From the NCBI RefSeq assembly GCF_030227225.1, contig NZ_JASPHQ010000004.1:54421-118420 (forward strand): a stretch of 64,000 bases of DNA, given 5' to 3'. The DNA comes from Corynebacterium rhinophilum. Its GTDB lineage: Bacteria > Actinomycetota > Actinomycetes > Mycobacteriales > Mycobacteriaceae. This document shows positions 7,950 through 17,640 of this stretch, piece after piece. The notes below the pieces were generated by a model. That model searched no databases, was not told where the DNA came from, and saw only the letters and a list, made by a program, of their open reading frames with translations. Both the position numbers and the translations under genes were made by a program. Position 1 is the first letter of the stretch. Every line of letters starts with the position of its first letter.

Positions 7950-9394
7950 GCCTTTTAAGCGTGCGCGATCTCAGCCTCAGCGCCTCCGAATCTTCCCTCG
8001 TCGGCCCTATTAGCTTCGAGCTCGAGGCGGGCGAAAAGCTCGGCATCATCGGCGAATCCGGCTCCGGTAAATCACTGACCGCGCTGTCCATCATGGGGCT
8101 GCTGCCCACGAGCATTTCCGCCACCGGTGAGGTCACCGTGGCCGATCACCAGATCATCGGCGCGCGGGATTCCGCCATCCGCCCGCTGCGCGGCAAGACC
8201 ATGGCCATGGTCTTTCAAGAACCCATGAGCGCGCTGGATCCCTTAATGCGCATTAGTGCCCAGCTCACCCACGCCGGCGCGCACGATACCGCCGCGGCCC
8301 TAGAAGAAGTCGACCTCGACGCCGACTTCGCCTCGCGCTTTCCCCACCAACTCTCCGGCGGGCAGCGCCAGCGCGTGCTCTTAGCCATGGCGATGGCAGG
8401 CAGCCCCGACGTGCTCATCTGCGATGAGCCCACTACCGCCCTCGATGCCACCACGCAGGACGGGGTCCTCCGCGTCATCGAACGCGTTACCGAACAACGC
8501 GGCACCGCCCTGCTCTTTATCACCCACGACCTCAACGTCATCCAGCGCATGTGTCCGAGGGTGCTGGTCATGCGCGATGGCGACATCGTGGAGGAAGGCC
8601 GCACCGAGCGGGTGCTCACTCAGCCGCGCCACGCCTATACCCAAGAGCTGGTCTCGGCCTCGCAGCCGCCGGACTTCGCCCTCACCCCGGCGGGTGAGGG
8701 GAAGGATGTGGTGATGCTGGAGGGCATCGGCAAGCAGCATGGCTCCCAAGCCGCACTGGCGGGGATCGATCTCCGCATGCGCCGCGGCGAGCGGCTCGGC
8801 ATCGTCGGCGGCTCCGGTTCCGGCAAAACCAGCCTGCTAAAAATCGTGGCAGGGCTGGATGCCCCGACCTCTGGAACCAGCACCGTGGATGGGCGCGTGC
8901 AGATGGTATTCCAAGACCCGCAAGGCTCGCTGAACCCGCGGCTGAAGATCTGGAAATCCATCGCCGAAGCCATTCCCGGGCGCCTGTCCAAGGCCGAGCA
9001 GCGCGAGCGCGCCGCCGCCGCGCTGGAAGAAGTGGGCATTTCCGGCGAGGCGCTCGACCGCTATCCCCACGAGTTTTCCGGCGGGCAACGCCAACGCATC
9101 TCCATCGCCCGCGCCCTATGCGGCGAACCGGATATCCTGCTTGCCGATGAAGCCGTCTCCGCCCTCGACATGTCCGTGCAAGCCCAGGTGCTGGAATTGC
9201 TCGCCCGCCTCATCGAGGACCGCGGGCTGACCCTGCTATTTGTCACCCATGACCTCTCCGTGGTGCGCGGGCTCTGCGATAGGGTCGCCGTGCTCAACCG
9301 CGGCGAACTGGTCGAGCACGGGCCCACCGAGCGCGTGTGGTCGAAGCCCAAGAGCGACTACACCCGCCGGCTCATCGCCGCCGCTGGGCAATAA
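7946..9394 (+). CDS. ABC importer ATPase with two fused nucleotide-binding domains (DppD-DppF fusion)
   Basis: 482 aa carrying two complete ATPase domains in one chain, which replaces the separate DppD and DppF subunits. Domain 1: Walker A GESGSGKS (~residue 35), LSGGQRQRVLLAMAMAG, Walker B VLICDEPTTALD, switch His in FITHDLN. Domain 2 (from ~255): GGSGSGKT, FSGGQRQRISIARAL, ILLADEAVSALDMSVQ, FVTHDLS. Because both signature and Walker motifs are intact in each half, both sites should hydrolyse ATP. This closes the operon; no further gene is coupled. The fused layout is common in actinobacterial opp/dpp-type importers. Confidence 0.93.
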   Translation: MSLLSVRDLSLSASESSLVGPISFELEAGEKLGIIGESGSGKSLTALSIMGLLPTSISATGEVTVADHQIIGARDSAIRPLRGKTMAMVFQEPMSALDPLMRISAQLTHAGAHDTAAALEEVDLDADFASRFPHQLSGGQRQRVLLAMAMAGSPDVLICDEPTTALDATTQDGVLRVIERVTEQRGTALLFITHDLNVIQRMCPRVLVMRDGDIVEEGRTERVLTQPRHAYTQELVSASQPPDFALTPAGEGKDVVMLEGIGKQHGSQAALAGIDLRMRRGERLGIVGGSGSGKTSLLKIVAGLDAPTSGTSTVDGRVQMVFQDPQGSLNPRLKIWKSIAEAIPGRLSKAEQRERAAAALEEVGISGEALDRYPHEFSGGQRQRISIARALCGEPDILLADEAVSALDMSVQAQVLELLARLIEDRGLTLLFVTHDLSVVRGLCDRVAVLNRGELVEHGPTERVWSKPKSDYTRRLIAAAGQ

Positions 9395-9454
9395 GCTCGC
9401 GCGGCGTAAGGTGGTTGCGGTAAACATTTCTAGCGAAAGGAGTCCCGCAGGCTC

Positions 9455-11146
9455 GTGAGCACCGACCACCCTATCCCGCAACGCCCCAGCACCACCCAGC
9501 TGCTGACCGCCTTTAATACCGCCTCCGTGCGCTGGCCCGGTGCCCTGCGCGCGGCCTTGGCGCTGCTAATTCCCGGCGCCTTCGCCATGCTCACCGGCCA
9601 CGACTACGCCATCCTGCTGCTGGCCACCGGCGCCTTCGCCGTGATTTTCGGCGAAGGCCACCCCTTTCGCACCCGGCCCCGCGTCATCCTCACCGCTGGC
9701 TTAGCCCTGACCACCGTGGCGACCGTGGGCGTGCTGGTCGGCCACCTCATTTTCGTCCCCGGGCACGGGCACTGGTGGCTGTTGCTCGCCGGTCTTTATT
9801 CCCTCCTGCTCGCCGCGCTTTGCGGCTTTACCCAGAACGCGCTGCGCCTGCCGCCGCCGGGCGCCTTCTTCCTCGTCTTGGTCGGCGGCGGTTCGGTGAT
9901 GTTGGCGCGGACGGATACGAGCGTTAGCCAGCTGTTCCTGTGGTCCCTGACCGGTGTGCTGGCCAGCCTGCTTTTGGGCATGGCGCCCGCGCTCATTGAT
10001 GTGCACGGCCCCGAACGCCGCGCCGTCGCCGCCTTGGAAAAGGCCACCGCTGCGTTTGTCTCCGGCGAGGATGATTCCCTCGCCCGCCACCACCAGGCCC
10101 AAACGGCGCTGTCGACGGCGTGGCAAGCGCTTGCCGATGCCGGCATCATCCGCGGCGGCCGCATCATCAATACCGCCGCCGCAGGCTTAGTGGATCGCAC
10201 CTTGCAGGCCCAAGGGCGCATCGTCGCGCATAACCGCGCGCTGGATTTGGGATCTTCTTCGGATCTGCTGACCGATCACGCCACCGATGTGGATCCGCAC
10301 CGCACCGCCATCCCGCACACCCGCCCCACCGGCCGCTACCGCATCTACCGCGCCGCGGTGCGGGACTCGCATGCCATGGTGACCACGCAGAAGATCGTGT
10401 TGTCCGCCGCTATTACCACGGTGGTCAGCTTGTCCTTAGGTTTTGACCGCCCGGACTGGGGCGTGGTCTCCGCCTTCCTCATGCTGCAGTGGGGACCGGA
10501 CCACGTCGCCGGCACCGTCCGCGGCATCCACCGCATGCTCGGATCCATCGTCGGCGTCATGCTGTTTTCGGTCTTCCATTACTTCGGAGTGTCCGGGTGG
10601 AGCTTGCTCTTCGCCCTCGCCGCCTGCCAATTCTGCGCAGAGATTTTTGTAGCCAAGAACTATGCCATCTGCGTCATCTTTTCCACCCCGCTCGCGCTGC
10701 TGATGGGCAATTCCGCGCAGCGCCCCCTCTGGCCCACCATCCAGGCGCGCATCAGCGAGGTCCTCATCTCCATCATCGTGGCCACCATCGTGCTGTGGTT
10801 CTGGCAGCGCTCCGCGCCCATCCGCAACCAGCACCGCCTGCAAACCCGCGCCATGGAATCCATGTCCACCCTGCTCGGGCTGCTGTTTATCAATACTCCC
10901 GAAGAGGTCCTTGCCAGCCGCCGCGATCTGCAATACGAGCTGCTATCCGAGCGCCGCGCCATGCAATCCCTCGCCGCCGATAGCCCCGCCACCGCCCGCG
11001 AATTGTGGCAGCGGCACATCGCTATCCAGCACGCGGGCTATTTCTTGCTCGACTATTGCTCCACGCACCCGTTCAGGATGGCGAGCAGGGAGGAACTAGA
11101 TGGCATCGTCAAGCAGATTCACGCCGCGCATGCCCAACAGCGCTAG
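9455..11146 (+). CDS. FUSC-family (aromatic acid exporter-like) membrane protein
   Basis: 563 aa, starting at GTG 9455 after GAAAGGAG. The protein has the duplicated organisation of fusaric-acid-resistance / aromatic acid exporter proteins: a first hydrophobic bundle (residues ~25-180), a soluble linker rich in Ala and His (~185-300), then a second bundle containing VVSLSLGFDRPDWGVVSAFLMLQWGPDHVAGTVRGIHRMLGS in the conserved position, and a hydrophilic C-terminal tail. Characterised relatives export aromatic acids or small organic compounds; the substrate here is unknown. It lies 60 bp after the ABC operon and could be read through from it. Confidence 0.8.
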   Translation: MSTDHPIPQRPSTTQLLTAFNTASVRWPGALRAALALLIPGAFAMLTGHDYAILLLATGAFAVIFGEGHPFRTRPRVILTAGLALTTVATVGVLVGHLIFVPGHGHWWLLLAGLYSLLLAALCGFTQNALRLPPPGAFFLVLVGGGSVMLARTDTSVSQLFLWSLTGVLASLLLGMAPALIDVHGPERRAVAALEKATAAFVSGEDDSLARHHQAQTALSTAWQALADAGIIRGGRIINTAAAGLVDRTLQAQGRIVAHNRALDLGSSSDLLTDHATDVDPHRTAIPHTRPTGRYRIYRAAVRDSHAMVTTQKIVLSAAITTVVSLSLGFDRPDWGVVSAFLMLQWGPDHVAGTVRGIHRMLGSIVGVMLFSVFHYFGVSGWSLLFALAACQFCAEIFVAKNYAICVIFSTPLALLMGNSAQRPLWPTIQARISEVLISIIVATIVLWFWQRSAPIRNQHRLQTRAMESMSTLLGLLFINTPEEVLASRRDLQYELLSERRAMQSLAADSPATARELWQRHIAIQHAGYFLLDYCSTHPFRMASREELDGIVKQIHAAHAQQR

Positions 11147-11210
11147 CTTGTGAATTACGTCGCGGTGCTGAACAATTGAGACCACTACCCCTCGCCGAGC
11201 TAAGGACACC

Positions 11211-13094
11211 GTGACTTCTTCCTCCCGCGCCTATAAGCGCTCTCTCGAACCACACGATAAGGGCAGCGCCGTCGGGCTCTACCCGCACAATATGCACCCC
11301 GGGCTGGTGCCCGGCATCAGCGTTGAGGACCAACGCAATCGCTTCGGACTGGATAAATCGTTATTTTCCATCGCCGCTGTCCTCATCGTGGCCTTCATCA
11401 TTTGGGGCATTACCATGCCCGATAACCTGGCCGCCGCCTCCTCCACCGCCTTTAACTGGGCCATCACCAATACCGGATGGCTGCTGAACATCACGATGCT
11501 GCTGGCCACCGTGACCATGGCCTATATCGGGTTCTCCCGCCTCGGCCGCATTAAGCTCGGCACGGATACGGAAACGCCCGAATTCAGCTACTTCAGCTGG
11601 GTAGCGATGATGTTTGGCGCCGGCATCGGCGTCGGCATCTTCTTCTACGGCCCCTCCGAGCCGCTATCGCACTACCTCAGCCCTCCTCCGCACACCGTGG
11701 ATAACGGTAACTCCGTCGAGGCATTGCACCAAGCCATGGCCCAGTCGCACTTCCACTGGGGCATTTCCCCGTGGGCGGCCTATGCTTTGGTTGGCGCGGC
11801 GATTGCCTATTCGTCCTACCGGCGCGGCCGCGTTCCCCTCATCTCTTCCATCTTCCAGCCGCTCTTCGGCTCCCGCGCCACGGACGGCCCGCTGGGCAAG
11901 CTTATCGATGTCATGGCGCTTATCGCCACCCTCTTCGGCACCGCCGCTACCCTGGGGCTTTCTGCTATTCAAATCGGCCAAGGCGTCAGCATCATTCGCG
12001 GCGCAGGACCCATGACCAATTCCGCGCTCATCATCGTCATCGCCGTCTTAGGCTGCGCGTTTATTATCTCCGCGGTCTCTGGCGTCGCGCGCGGCGTGCG
12101 CTACCTGTCCAATTTCAATATCACCTTGACCTTGGGGCTTATTGCCTTCGTATTCTTGGTCGGACCCACCCTATTGCTGCTGAACCTGATTCCTTCGGGC
12201 ATCGTAACCTATATCGATCAATTCCTGCCCATGATGGCCAAGGGGCTGTCGTGGGGCGATGAGACAATTGAATTCCAGTCCTACTGGACGGCGTTCTACT
12301 GGGCCTGGTGGATTGCATGGACGCCGTTTGTGGGCATGTTCGTCGCCCGCATCTCCCGCGGCCGCACCATTCGCGAATTCGCCGCCGTGACTATCTTCGC
12401 GCCCACCGCCATTTTGGCGTTGGCCTTTACCATCTTTGGTGGCACCGCCATTTCCTTCAACCAAGACAGCGTAGAGGGCTTCGACGGGGAATCCTCCAAT
12501 GAACAGGTGCTCTTTTCGATGTTCCAGGATCTTCCCCTTGGCACCATCACCCCGTTTATCCTTTTGGTCATCCTCGCGGTCTTCTTTGTCACCTCGGCTG
12601 ACTCTGCCTCCGTGGTCATGGGCACCATGTCCTCCAAGGGCGACCCAACCCCGAATAAGCTCATCGTCATCTTTTGGGGCCTGTGCATGATGGGCATCGC
12701 CATCGTCATGCTGCTAACCGGCGGCGAGGACGTGCTCACCGGCTTGCAAAACCTCACCATTCTGGCCGCCCTGCCCTTCTGCCTCGTGCTGCTGACCATG
12801 ATGGTGGCGTTCATCAAGGATTTGCGCTCTGATCCGATGTTCATCCGCCGCACCTATGCCCGTTCGGCGATGGATAATGCGGTCATGCGGGGCATCGCAG
12901 AGCATGGCGATGAATTCGAGTTCTCCGTCCAACATGCCGAAGATGGCCGCGGGGCCGGCCACGACTTCGATTCCACCGCGGACCGTTATACAGAGTGGTA
13001 CCAGCGCACGGACGAAGAAGGCGAAAACGTCGATTATGACTTCGAAACCGGCGAATGGTCCGATGGCTACGCCCCAGAGGATGAGGTGAAGTAA
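11211..13094 (+). CDS. BCCT-family transporter (betaine/choline/carnitine type)
   Basis: 627 aa secondary transporter with 12 expected membrane helices. Family markers are VAMMFGAGIGVGIFFYGPSE and the aromatic substrate-box helix FYWAWWIAWTPFVGMFVARI. The GIGVGI form of the glycine stretch is the one associated with Na+-coupled members, which in C. glutamicum include BetP, EctP and LcoP. The C-terminal ~70 residues are strongly acidic and hydrophilic, unlike the basic osmosensing tail of BetP, so a stress-sensing role is not supported by the sequence. The start is GTG 11211 after AAGGA. Its stop overlaps the start of the next gene (TAATG), so the two are made together. Confidence 0.9.
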   Translation: MTSSSRAYKRSLEPHDKGSAVGLYPHNMHPGLVPGISVEDQRNRFGLDKSLFSIAAVLIVAFIIWGITMPDNLAAASSTAFNWAITNTGWLLNITMLLATVTMAYIGFSRLGRIKLGTDTETPEFSYFSWVAMMFGAGIGVGIFFYGPSEPLSHYLSPPPHTVDNGNSVEALHQAMAQSHFHWGISPWAAYALVGAAIAYSSYRRGRVPLISSIFQPLFGSRATDGPLGKLIDVMALIATLFGTAATLGLSAIQIGQGVSIIRGAGPMTNSALIIVIAVLGCAFIISAVSGVARGVRYLSNFNITLTLGLIAFVFLVGPTLLLLNLIPSGIVTYIDQFLPMMAKGLSWGDETIEFQSYWTAFYWAWWIAWTPFVGMFVARISRGRTIREFAAVTIFAPTAILALAFTIFGGTAISFNQDSVEGFDGESSNEQVLFSMFQDLPLGTITPFILLVILAVFFVTSADSASVVMGTMSSKGDPTPNKLIVIFWGLCMMGIAIVMLLTGGEDVLTGLQNLTILAALPFCLVLLTMMVAFIKDLRSDPMFIRRTYARSAMDNAVMRGIAEHGDEFEFSVQHAEDGRGAGHDFDSTADRYTEWYQRTDEEGENVDYDFETGEWSDGYAPEDEVK

Positions 13095-13474
13095 TGGGTC
13101 TTCCCAGCGAAGTTGTCCTCGATGGCTACACCCTCATCGAGCAGCACGAGATTGACCACGAATTCTTATTACACGGTTCGCCGCTGAGCACGAACACTCC
13201 CCTGCTCTTCGCACTCACCATCGCCGGCATCGTACTCGTGGCCGCCAGTTTATTTCTACGCGGGCGCGGGCGGGTCATCGCCGGTGTATTGGGCGCGGTG
13301 CTCGCAGTAAGCAAGCTGTGGTGGATGCCTTTCGCCTTGGCACGACACTTCGATGACGGTCAGGTATTTGGCTATACGCTCAAGTACTTCCCGCAATACT
13401 GGCCGGTGGCCTCCATCATTGTCGGCGCCATCGCGCTCATCGGCCCGGTCTCCGCCGTTATCCGCCGGCATTAA
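13094..13474 (+). CDS. small three-helix membrane protein coupled to the BCCT transporter
   Basis: 126 aa, not recognised as a named family. After a hydrophilic N-terminus of ~35 residues there are hydrophobic segments at about 38-55, 62-80 and 100-120, with Arg-Gly-Arg-Gly between the first two. The ATG at 13094 shares a base with the transporter stop, so translation is coupled. The layout suggests an accessory or modulator of the transporter, but the gene could also be an unrelated passenger. The ribosome site GAGGTGAAG lies inside the end of the transporter gene. Confidence 0.7.
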   Translation: MGLPSEVVLDGYTLIEQHEIDHEFLLHGSPLSTNTPLLFALTIAGIVLVAASLFLRGRGRVIAGVLGAVLAVSKLWWMPFALARHFDDGQVFGYTLKYFPQYWPVASIIVGAIALIGPVSAVIRRH

Positions 13475-13600
13475 CCTCCGAGCACCGCAATCGCGATGTG
13501 AAATGCGCGTATTCACGTCGGCAGGCGAAAGGAACGCTGCTCAGCCCTCGGGCCGTCAACTGGCTTGTGCCTGCCACCACCCAGGCGCTCGCACACATCA

Positions 13601-14977
13601 TTATTTCTGCACGCCGGCGGCCTCGCGCATGGCCTTGGTCTGCGCGGAAGGGTGCTCGTTTTCGGTGGCCAGTCGCTCGAAAGCCACGGCGGCGAGCGCT
13701 GCCGCCTGCATGCCGAGCACGGAGTCATCAAAACGCATCATCGGCGAGTGGTTCCACTCGCGCTGGTTTTCGGGCGTAGAAGGGTTGGCCGTGCCCATCC
13801 ACATAAACGTGCCCGGCACTTGGGAAAGAACATAGCCGAAGTCCTCGGAGGCCATCATCGGGGCTTCGAAGGGCTGCATGTTTTCTGCGCCAAACATCTG
13901 TCCCCACAGCGTGGCGGCGAATTGATTCTCCCGCGGGTTCGTCTTCGTCGTGGGATACAACACCTCGAAATCCACCTGCGCGGTGCAACGGTGCGAGGCG
14001 GCCACCGAGCTGGAGACCTCGGTGATCATTTGGCGGACGGCGTCGATCTTTTCATCGCGAAGCACGCGCACCGTCGCCCCCAGCGCCGCGCGATCTGGAA
14101 TCGCGTTATACGCACCATTGCCTGCCCACAGGTTAGTCACGGTGATAACGATGGGCTCCAGCGCGTCGAAGCGACGCGTCAGCGCGGTCTGCAGCGCCAT
14201 CTGGATTTCCGCCAGCGCCGCGACGGGGTCAATGGCATCGTGCGGGCGGGACCCGTGCCCGCCCTTGCCCAGCACCGTAATGGTCAGGTTGGACGAGCTT
14301 GCCATCATTGGACCTGGAACATAGTGGAACGTGCCTCGGTCTTGCGGGCCGACGTGCAGGCCGTAGGCGGCGATTGGGCGTCGGCCAGCGGCATCGAGCA
14401 CACCCTCCTCGATCATCGGTTGCGCACCGCCCGGGCCTTCCTCGCCGGGCTGGAACATAAAGGTGACATCGCCATGCAGCTCCTCGCGGTGCTCGCACAG
14501 CATGCGTGCAGTCCCAATCAGCCCCGCGGTATGCAGGTCATGGCCGCAGGCGTGCATGTATTCGTTGATCGACGCAAAGGGGCTGCCGGTCTGCTCATGC
14601 ACCTCCAGCGCGTCCATATCCGCGCGTAGCAGCACCGATACCGGCCGCTCGCCGCGCTTGCCGCCGCGCAGCACCGCCACCACAGAGCTAAGATCCTGCC
14701 CCACATGGATCTCGAGTGGCAGTCCCTCGAGCGCTTCAAGAACCTTTTGCTGGGTGCGCGGCAGATGCAGCCCGATTTCCGGGTGGCGGTGCAAATCACG
14801 CCGGATTTCCTGCAGGTCCTTCACCATGTTTTCGCCCATGTCCTGAAAAATCTCCGTCGCCGGCTGCTTGCCGATGCGCGCCCTAGTTACCGGCAGCGGC
14901 GGCAGCTCCTGCGCTTGGCGCGGGACGGACTTACGGCCGGGGTGGTTGGGGCGGATAATTTTCGTGGGATCAGTCAT
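13601..14977 (-). CDS. M20-family amidohydrolase
   Basis: 458 aa zinc-dependent amidohydrolase/peptidase. The start is set at 14977 by AAAGGAGCC just upstream; a longer frame to 15010 lacks a ribosome site. Recognisable motifs are DLHRHPEIGLHLPRTQQ, LLRADMDALEV, the metal-ligand stretch MHACGHDLHTAGLIGTA, FMFQPGEEGPGG, and the late ligand region MASEDFGYVLSQVPG. Relatives remove the acyl group from N-acyl amino acids or open indole/hippurate amides. The N-terminal ~50 residues are basic and proline-rich and precede the catalytic domain. Divergent from the HNH gene; convergent with the small membrane protein. Confidence 0.9.
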   Translation of the reverse strand: MTDPTKIIRPNHPGRKSVPRQAQELPPLPVTRARIGKQPATEIFQDMGENMVKDLQEIRRDLHRHPEIGLHLPRTQQKVLEALEGLPLEIHVGQDLSSVVAVLRGGKRGERPVSVLLRADMDALEVHEQTGSPFASINEYMHACGHDLHTAGLIGTARMLCEHREELHGDVTFMFQPGEEGPGGAQPMIEEGVLDAAGRRPIAAYGLHVGPQDRGTFHYVPGPMMASSSNLTITVLGKGGHGSRPHDAIDPVAALAEIQMALQTALTRRFDALEPIVITVTNLWAGNGAYNAIPDRAALGATVRVLRDEKIDAVRQMITEVSSSVAASHRCTAQVDFEVLYPTTKTNPRENQFAATLWGQMFGAENMQPFEAPMMASEDFGYVLSQVPGTFMWMGTANPSTPENQREWNHSPMMRFDDSVLGMQAAALAAVAFERLATENEHPSAQTKAMREAAGVQK

Positions 14978-15134
14978 ATGGGCTCCTTTACTCGCTGTCA
15001 TATTCGACAATACCGCAGGTTATCCACAGGGTGAATGGACGGCGAGACGCCAGGTGTGACGCGTGGGGCGAGTTATCCACAGGCGGGACGGAGCGGGCTT
15101 TCGCGCGGGTGTACGGTGGCTTAACCTCGCAGGC

Positions 15135-16124
15135 ATGACCCGCTTGCAGGACTACGCCCGCCAATTAACCTCGCCGATGGAGCTTCTCGGCGAGGTATTC
15201 GGCCTTGCCGAGGCGGATCTGCGGCGGCTCGGTATTTCCCGGCAGGAATCGCGCGAATTGCTGCTGCTTGCCGATGCCTACTTCGGCCCCACCTCCTTCA
15301 CCCGCCGCCAGCGCACGTGCCGGGCGACCAAGCACTGCTTAACCACACTCAAGCTGATTGAAAAATACGTCTCCCGCACCAAGACTAAGCGGGATGCTTG
15401 GGCGCTGCGGGCGGAGTTGTGTGGGACTTCGGGGGACATCGACAAGCTGGCGCGCACTCGGCTCAAGGAGATGTATCCTCCCCGCCAGCCCCAGCGTGGG
15501 GTGCGCATGACCCGGCGAAAGGACGGGCCCTCCACGCTGTCGATTACCGGCGATTCCGATTTCATCGCTGACCTGCACTCCACCATTGGGGAGGACTCCC
15601 CACTCGAGGCTGTCGACCGCATCTTCTTCCGCGGTGGTGCCACCCGCCCGGTGGCTAGCACCAATATCGTCATCCACCTCGATGAACTGGATCAAATCTT
15701 AAGCGGCGGCGGCGAAGAGGTCACGCTGCAGATGACCAACGGTGCCGAAATTTCCGGGGCCAAGTTGGTGGAGAAAAAGCTTGCCGAGGTCGGCCTTGTC
15801 ACCCTCATCCATCCCTTCGAGGGCCCAGTCAACCTCTATAGGACTTCCAGGTTCGCTTCCGAAAAGCAGCGGCTGATGGCCGCCGCCGAAAACCCCTCCT
15901 GCCCGTGGGCAGAATGCAATTATCCGGCCGATAAATGCCAGGTCCACCATCTCCAGGCGTGGAAGCACGGCGGCGAGACGAATATGGACAACCTGACCAT
16001 TGCTTGCCCCTATCACAACGGAGTCAACGACGATGACCCGCACGCCCCGCCGGTGCGCGGCCGCCTGCATCGCCATCGCGGCCGCATCGAATGGCTCCCG
16101 CCTTGGGCCTCGCCGCCCAGCTAG
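15135..16124 (+). CDS. HNH-signature protein of corynebacterial type
   Basis: 329 aa from the ATG at 15135; an upstream extension to 15063 is not supported. The C-terminal domain is an HNH nuclease fold with a CxxxxC pair (CPWAEC), KCQVHHLQAWKHGGETNMDNLTIAC around the catalytic His, and a final YHNGVNDDD. The N-terminal ~230 residues are of the helical type (DUF222-like) seen in the multi-copy 'HNH endonuclease' proteins of actinobacteria. Function of these proteins is not settled: intron-like nuclease and DNA-damage roles are both proposed. Here it stands alone, with no intron or inteins visible nearby. Confidence 0.75.
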   Translation: MTRLQDYARQLTSPMELLGEVFGLAEADLRRLGISRQESRELLLLADAYFGPTSFTRRQRTCRATKHCLTTLKLIEKYVSRTKTKRDAWALRAELCGTSGDIDKLARTRLKEMYPPRQPQRGVRMTRRKDGPSTLSITGDSDFIADLHSTIGEDSPLEAVDRIFFRGGATRPVASTNIVIHLDELDQILSGGGEEVTLQMTNGAEISGAKLVEKKLAEVGLVTLIHPFEGPVNLYRTSRFASEKQRLMAAAENPSCPWAECNYPADKCQVHHLQAWKHGGETNMDNLTIACPYHNGVNDDDPHAPPVRGRLHRHRGRIEWLPPWASPPS

Positions 16125-16410
16125 GTGCTCCCCTGGAAAGCGGCGCTCCGCCTGCTGTCGCTCTTCAACTTGCCACCACTTTTAGCAATCACTGGTCCAG
16201 CGGTTGCCAGTTTGGCGCGCCGTAAGACCTGTGAACCTGCGGTGTGGTCTGGGGCGCCGCGAGCAGGGTACGTTTCGGCGTGTCGTGGGCCCTGTGTGCT
16301 GGCGGTGCGTTTTGGTGTGCCTTCTCGCAAGATCGAGGCAATGCCACGCCCTTTGCACTGTGGTGGAAGCAAATGCGTGGTTGGCCAGAGATTAGCTGGG
16401 CAGCGGGATT
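16125..16410. other. 286-bp intergenic region without a recognisable gene
   Basis: This lies between the HNH gene and the 3' end of efeB. An open frame crosses it on the plus strand but has no ribosome site, runs antisense into efeB and resembles no family. No terminator hairpin with a T-tract is visible for either flanking gene. The sequence is rich in TGTGGT/GTGCTGG-like words and differs from coding sequence in periodicity; it may be decayed coding DNA. Confidence 0.4.
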
Positions 16411-17640
16411 TTAGGCTTCGAGGAGGCTGCGGCCGAAATAATCGGAATCATCGGCAACGCCGGGAAGTGCGTAGAAATAGCCGCCGCCGTAGGGGCGGAT
16501 ATAGTCCGCCAGCGGTTCGCCTTCGAGGCGTTTTTGCACCGTGATGAACTGTCGCTTCAAGTCCTGCTGGAAGGAGATAAACACCAGGCCCACGTCGAGG
16601 GTGCCATTATCGCGCACGCCATTGTCATAGTTATAAGCGCGGCGCAGCATCAACTGGTCAGCGGTGTCTGGGGTGCGAGGATTGGCCAGACGGATGTGGG
16701 CATCGGTGGGAATCACATCGCCGGTGGCATCATCGAGGTAATCTGGTTCGGCGTGCTCGTCGCCGCCCGATAGTGGGCCGCCGGTTACGCGGTCGCGGCC
16801 AAAGATTTGCTCCTGCTCGGCGATGGAAATGCGATCCCAAAACTCGGTGTACATGGCAATAAGCCGCACCGCCATATAGCTACCGCCCGCAGCCCAATCG
16901 GGCTCATCCGAACCGGCCCACACGAGCGAATCGTAGTCATCAGGGCCGGGATTGACGATGCCATCCTTAAACCCCAAATGATTGCGCTGCGTACCCGACG
17001 GCCGCGGGGAATTCATATAACCGTTCTGCCGCCAGCGCACTGCCACATCGCCGCGGGTATGGCGCAAAATATCGCGCAGCGCGTGGAGAACAGTATCGCG
17101 TTCATCGGCGCAAATCTGTAAAGCAAGGTCACCGTGACATTTTTCTTCTTGCAGGGTGTCATCAGCAAACGCTTCCATCGCGCGCAGGTGGGCGGGCTTG
17201 TAGGCGGCGAGGCCGAAGCGGGCATCGAAAAGCGAATCGCCCACAGCGAGGGTGATAGATAAGTGATCGGCCGGAAGCTCAGGGCCCAGCTCGCCCGAAT
17301 CCATTGCCGGGTAAGCAATGCCATCGGGCGCGGGAGTGCCACCAGCGGTTAAGATGCGTGCCCTTTCACTTAGCGTGCGCAGGAGCTTGTCCAAACGGGC
17401 CTTTGTCTTGACCTGCACGTCCAACGCCACTATTTCCGAGTATTTCTGTGGGGGATTTATGATGCCTTGCTGGTGTTCGCCGTGAAAATCCAGCGCGCCC
17501 GGCTGATCCACGGAATCGGTGGTTTCGAGCGGAAGCGACGTGGACTGCGCTTCTGCTCCCGGGGCAGCTGCGCCTGCGGCCGCGGAGGCGGCGAGGCCAG
17601 ACAGAAAAGAGCGGCGGGAAAAGTTAAACGGGCACGGCAC
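16411..17640 (-). CDS. efeB: Dyp-type heme peroxidase EfeB, Tat-exported
   Basis: 409 aa, close to the usual ~420. A twin-arginine signal (SRRSFLSGLAASAAAGAAAP, residues ~8-27) predicts folded export. Dyp hallmarks are present: GFKDG with the catalytic Asp near residue 225, and AHIRLANPRT with the likely heme-ligand His. In EfeUOB systems EfeB is a peroxidase that acts on ferrous iron or heme outside the membrane. The start is GTG, overlapping the efeO stop (TAGTG), so the two are coupled. It is the last gene of the phosphoesterase-efeO-efeB operon. Confidence 0.92.
   Translation of the reverse strand: MPCPFNFSRRSFLSGLAASAAAGAAAPGAEAQSTSLPLETTDSVDQPGALDFHGEHQQGIINPPQKYSEIVALDVQVKTKARLDKLLRTLSERARILTAGGTPAPDGIAYPAMDSGELGPELPADHLSITLAVGDSLFDARFGLAAYKPAHLRAMEAFADDTLQEEKCHGDLALQICADERDTVLHALRDILRHTRGDVAVRWRQNGYMNSPRPSGTQRNHLGFKDGIVNPGPDDYDSLVWAGSDEPDWAAGGSYMAVRLIAMYTEFWDRISIAEQEQIFGRDRVTGGPLSGGDEHAEPDYLDDATGDVIPTDAHIRLANPRTPDTADQLMLRRAYNYDNGVRDNGTLDVGLVFISFQQDLKRQFITVQKRLEGEPLADYIRPYGGGYFYALPGVADDSDYFGRSLLEA

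Noticed and set aside
13565-14629. 354-codon plus-strand frame
   Set aside because: It is antisense to the M20 amidohydrolase, which has all family motifs.
16125-16544. 139-codon plus-strand frame
   Set aside because: No ribosome site, no family, and it runs antisense into efeB.
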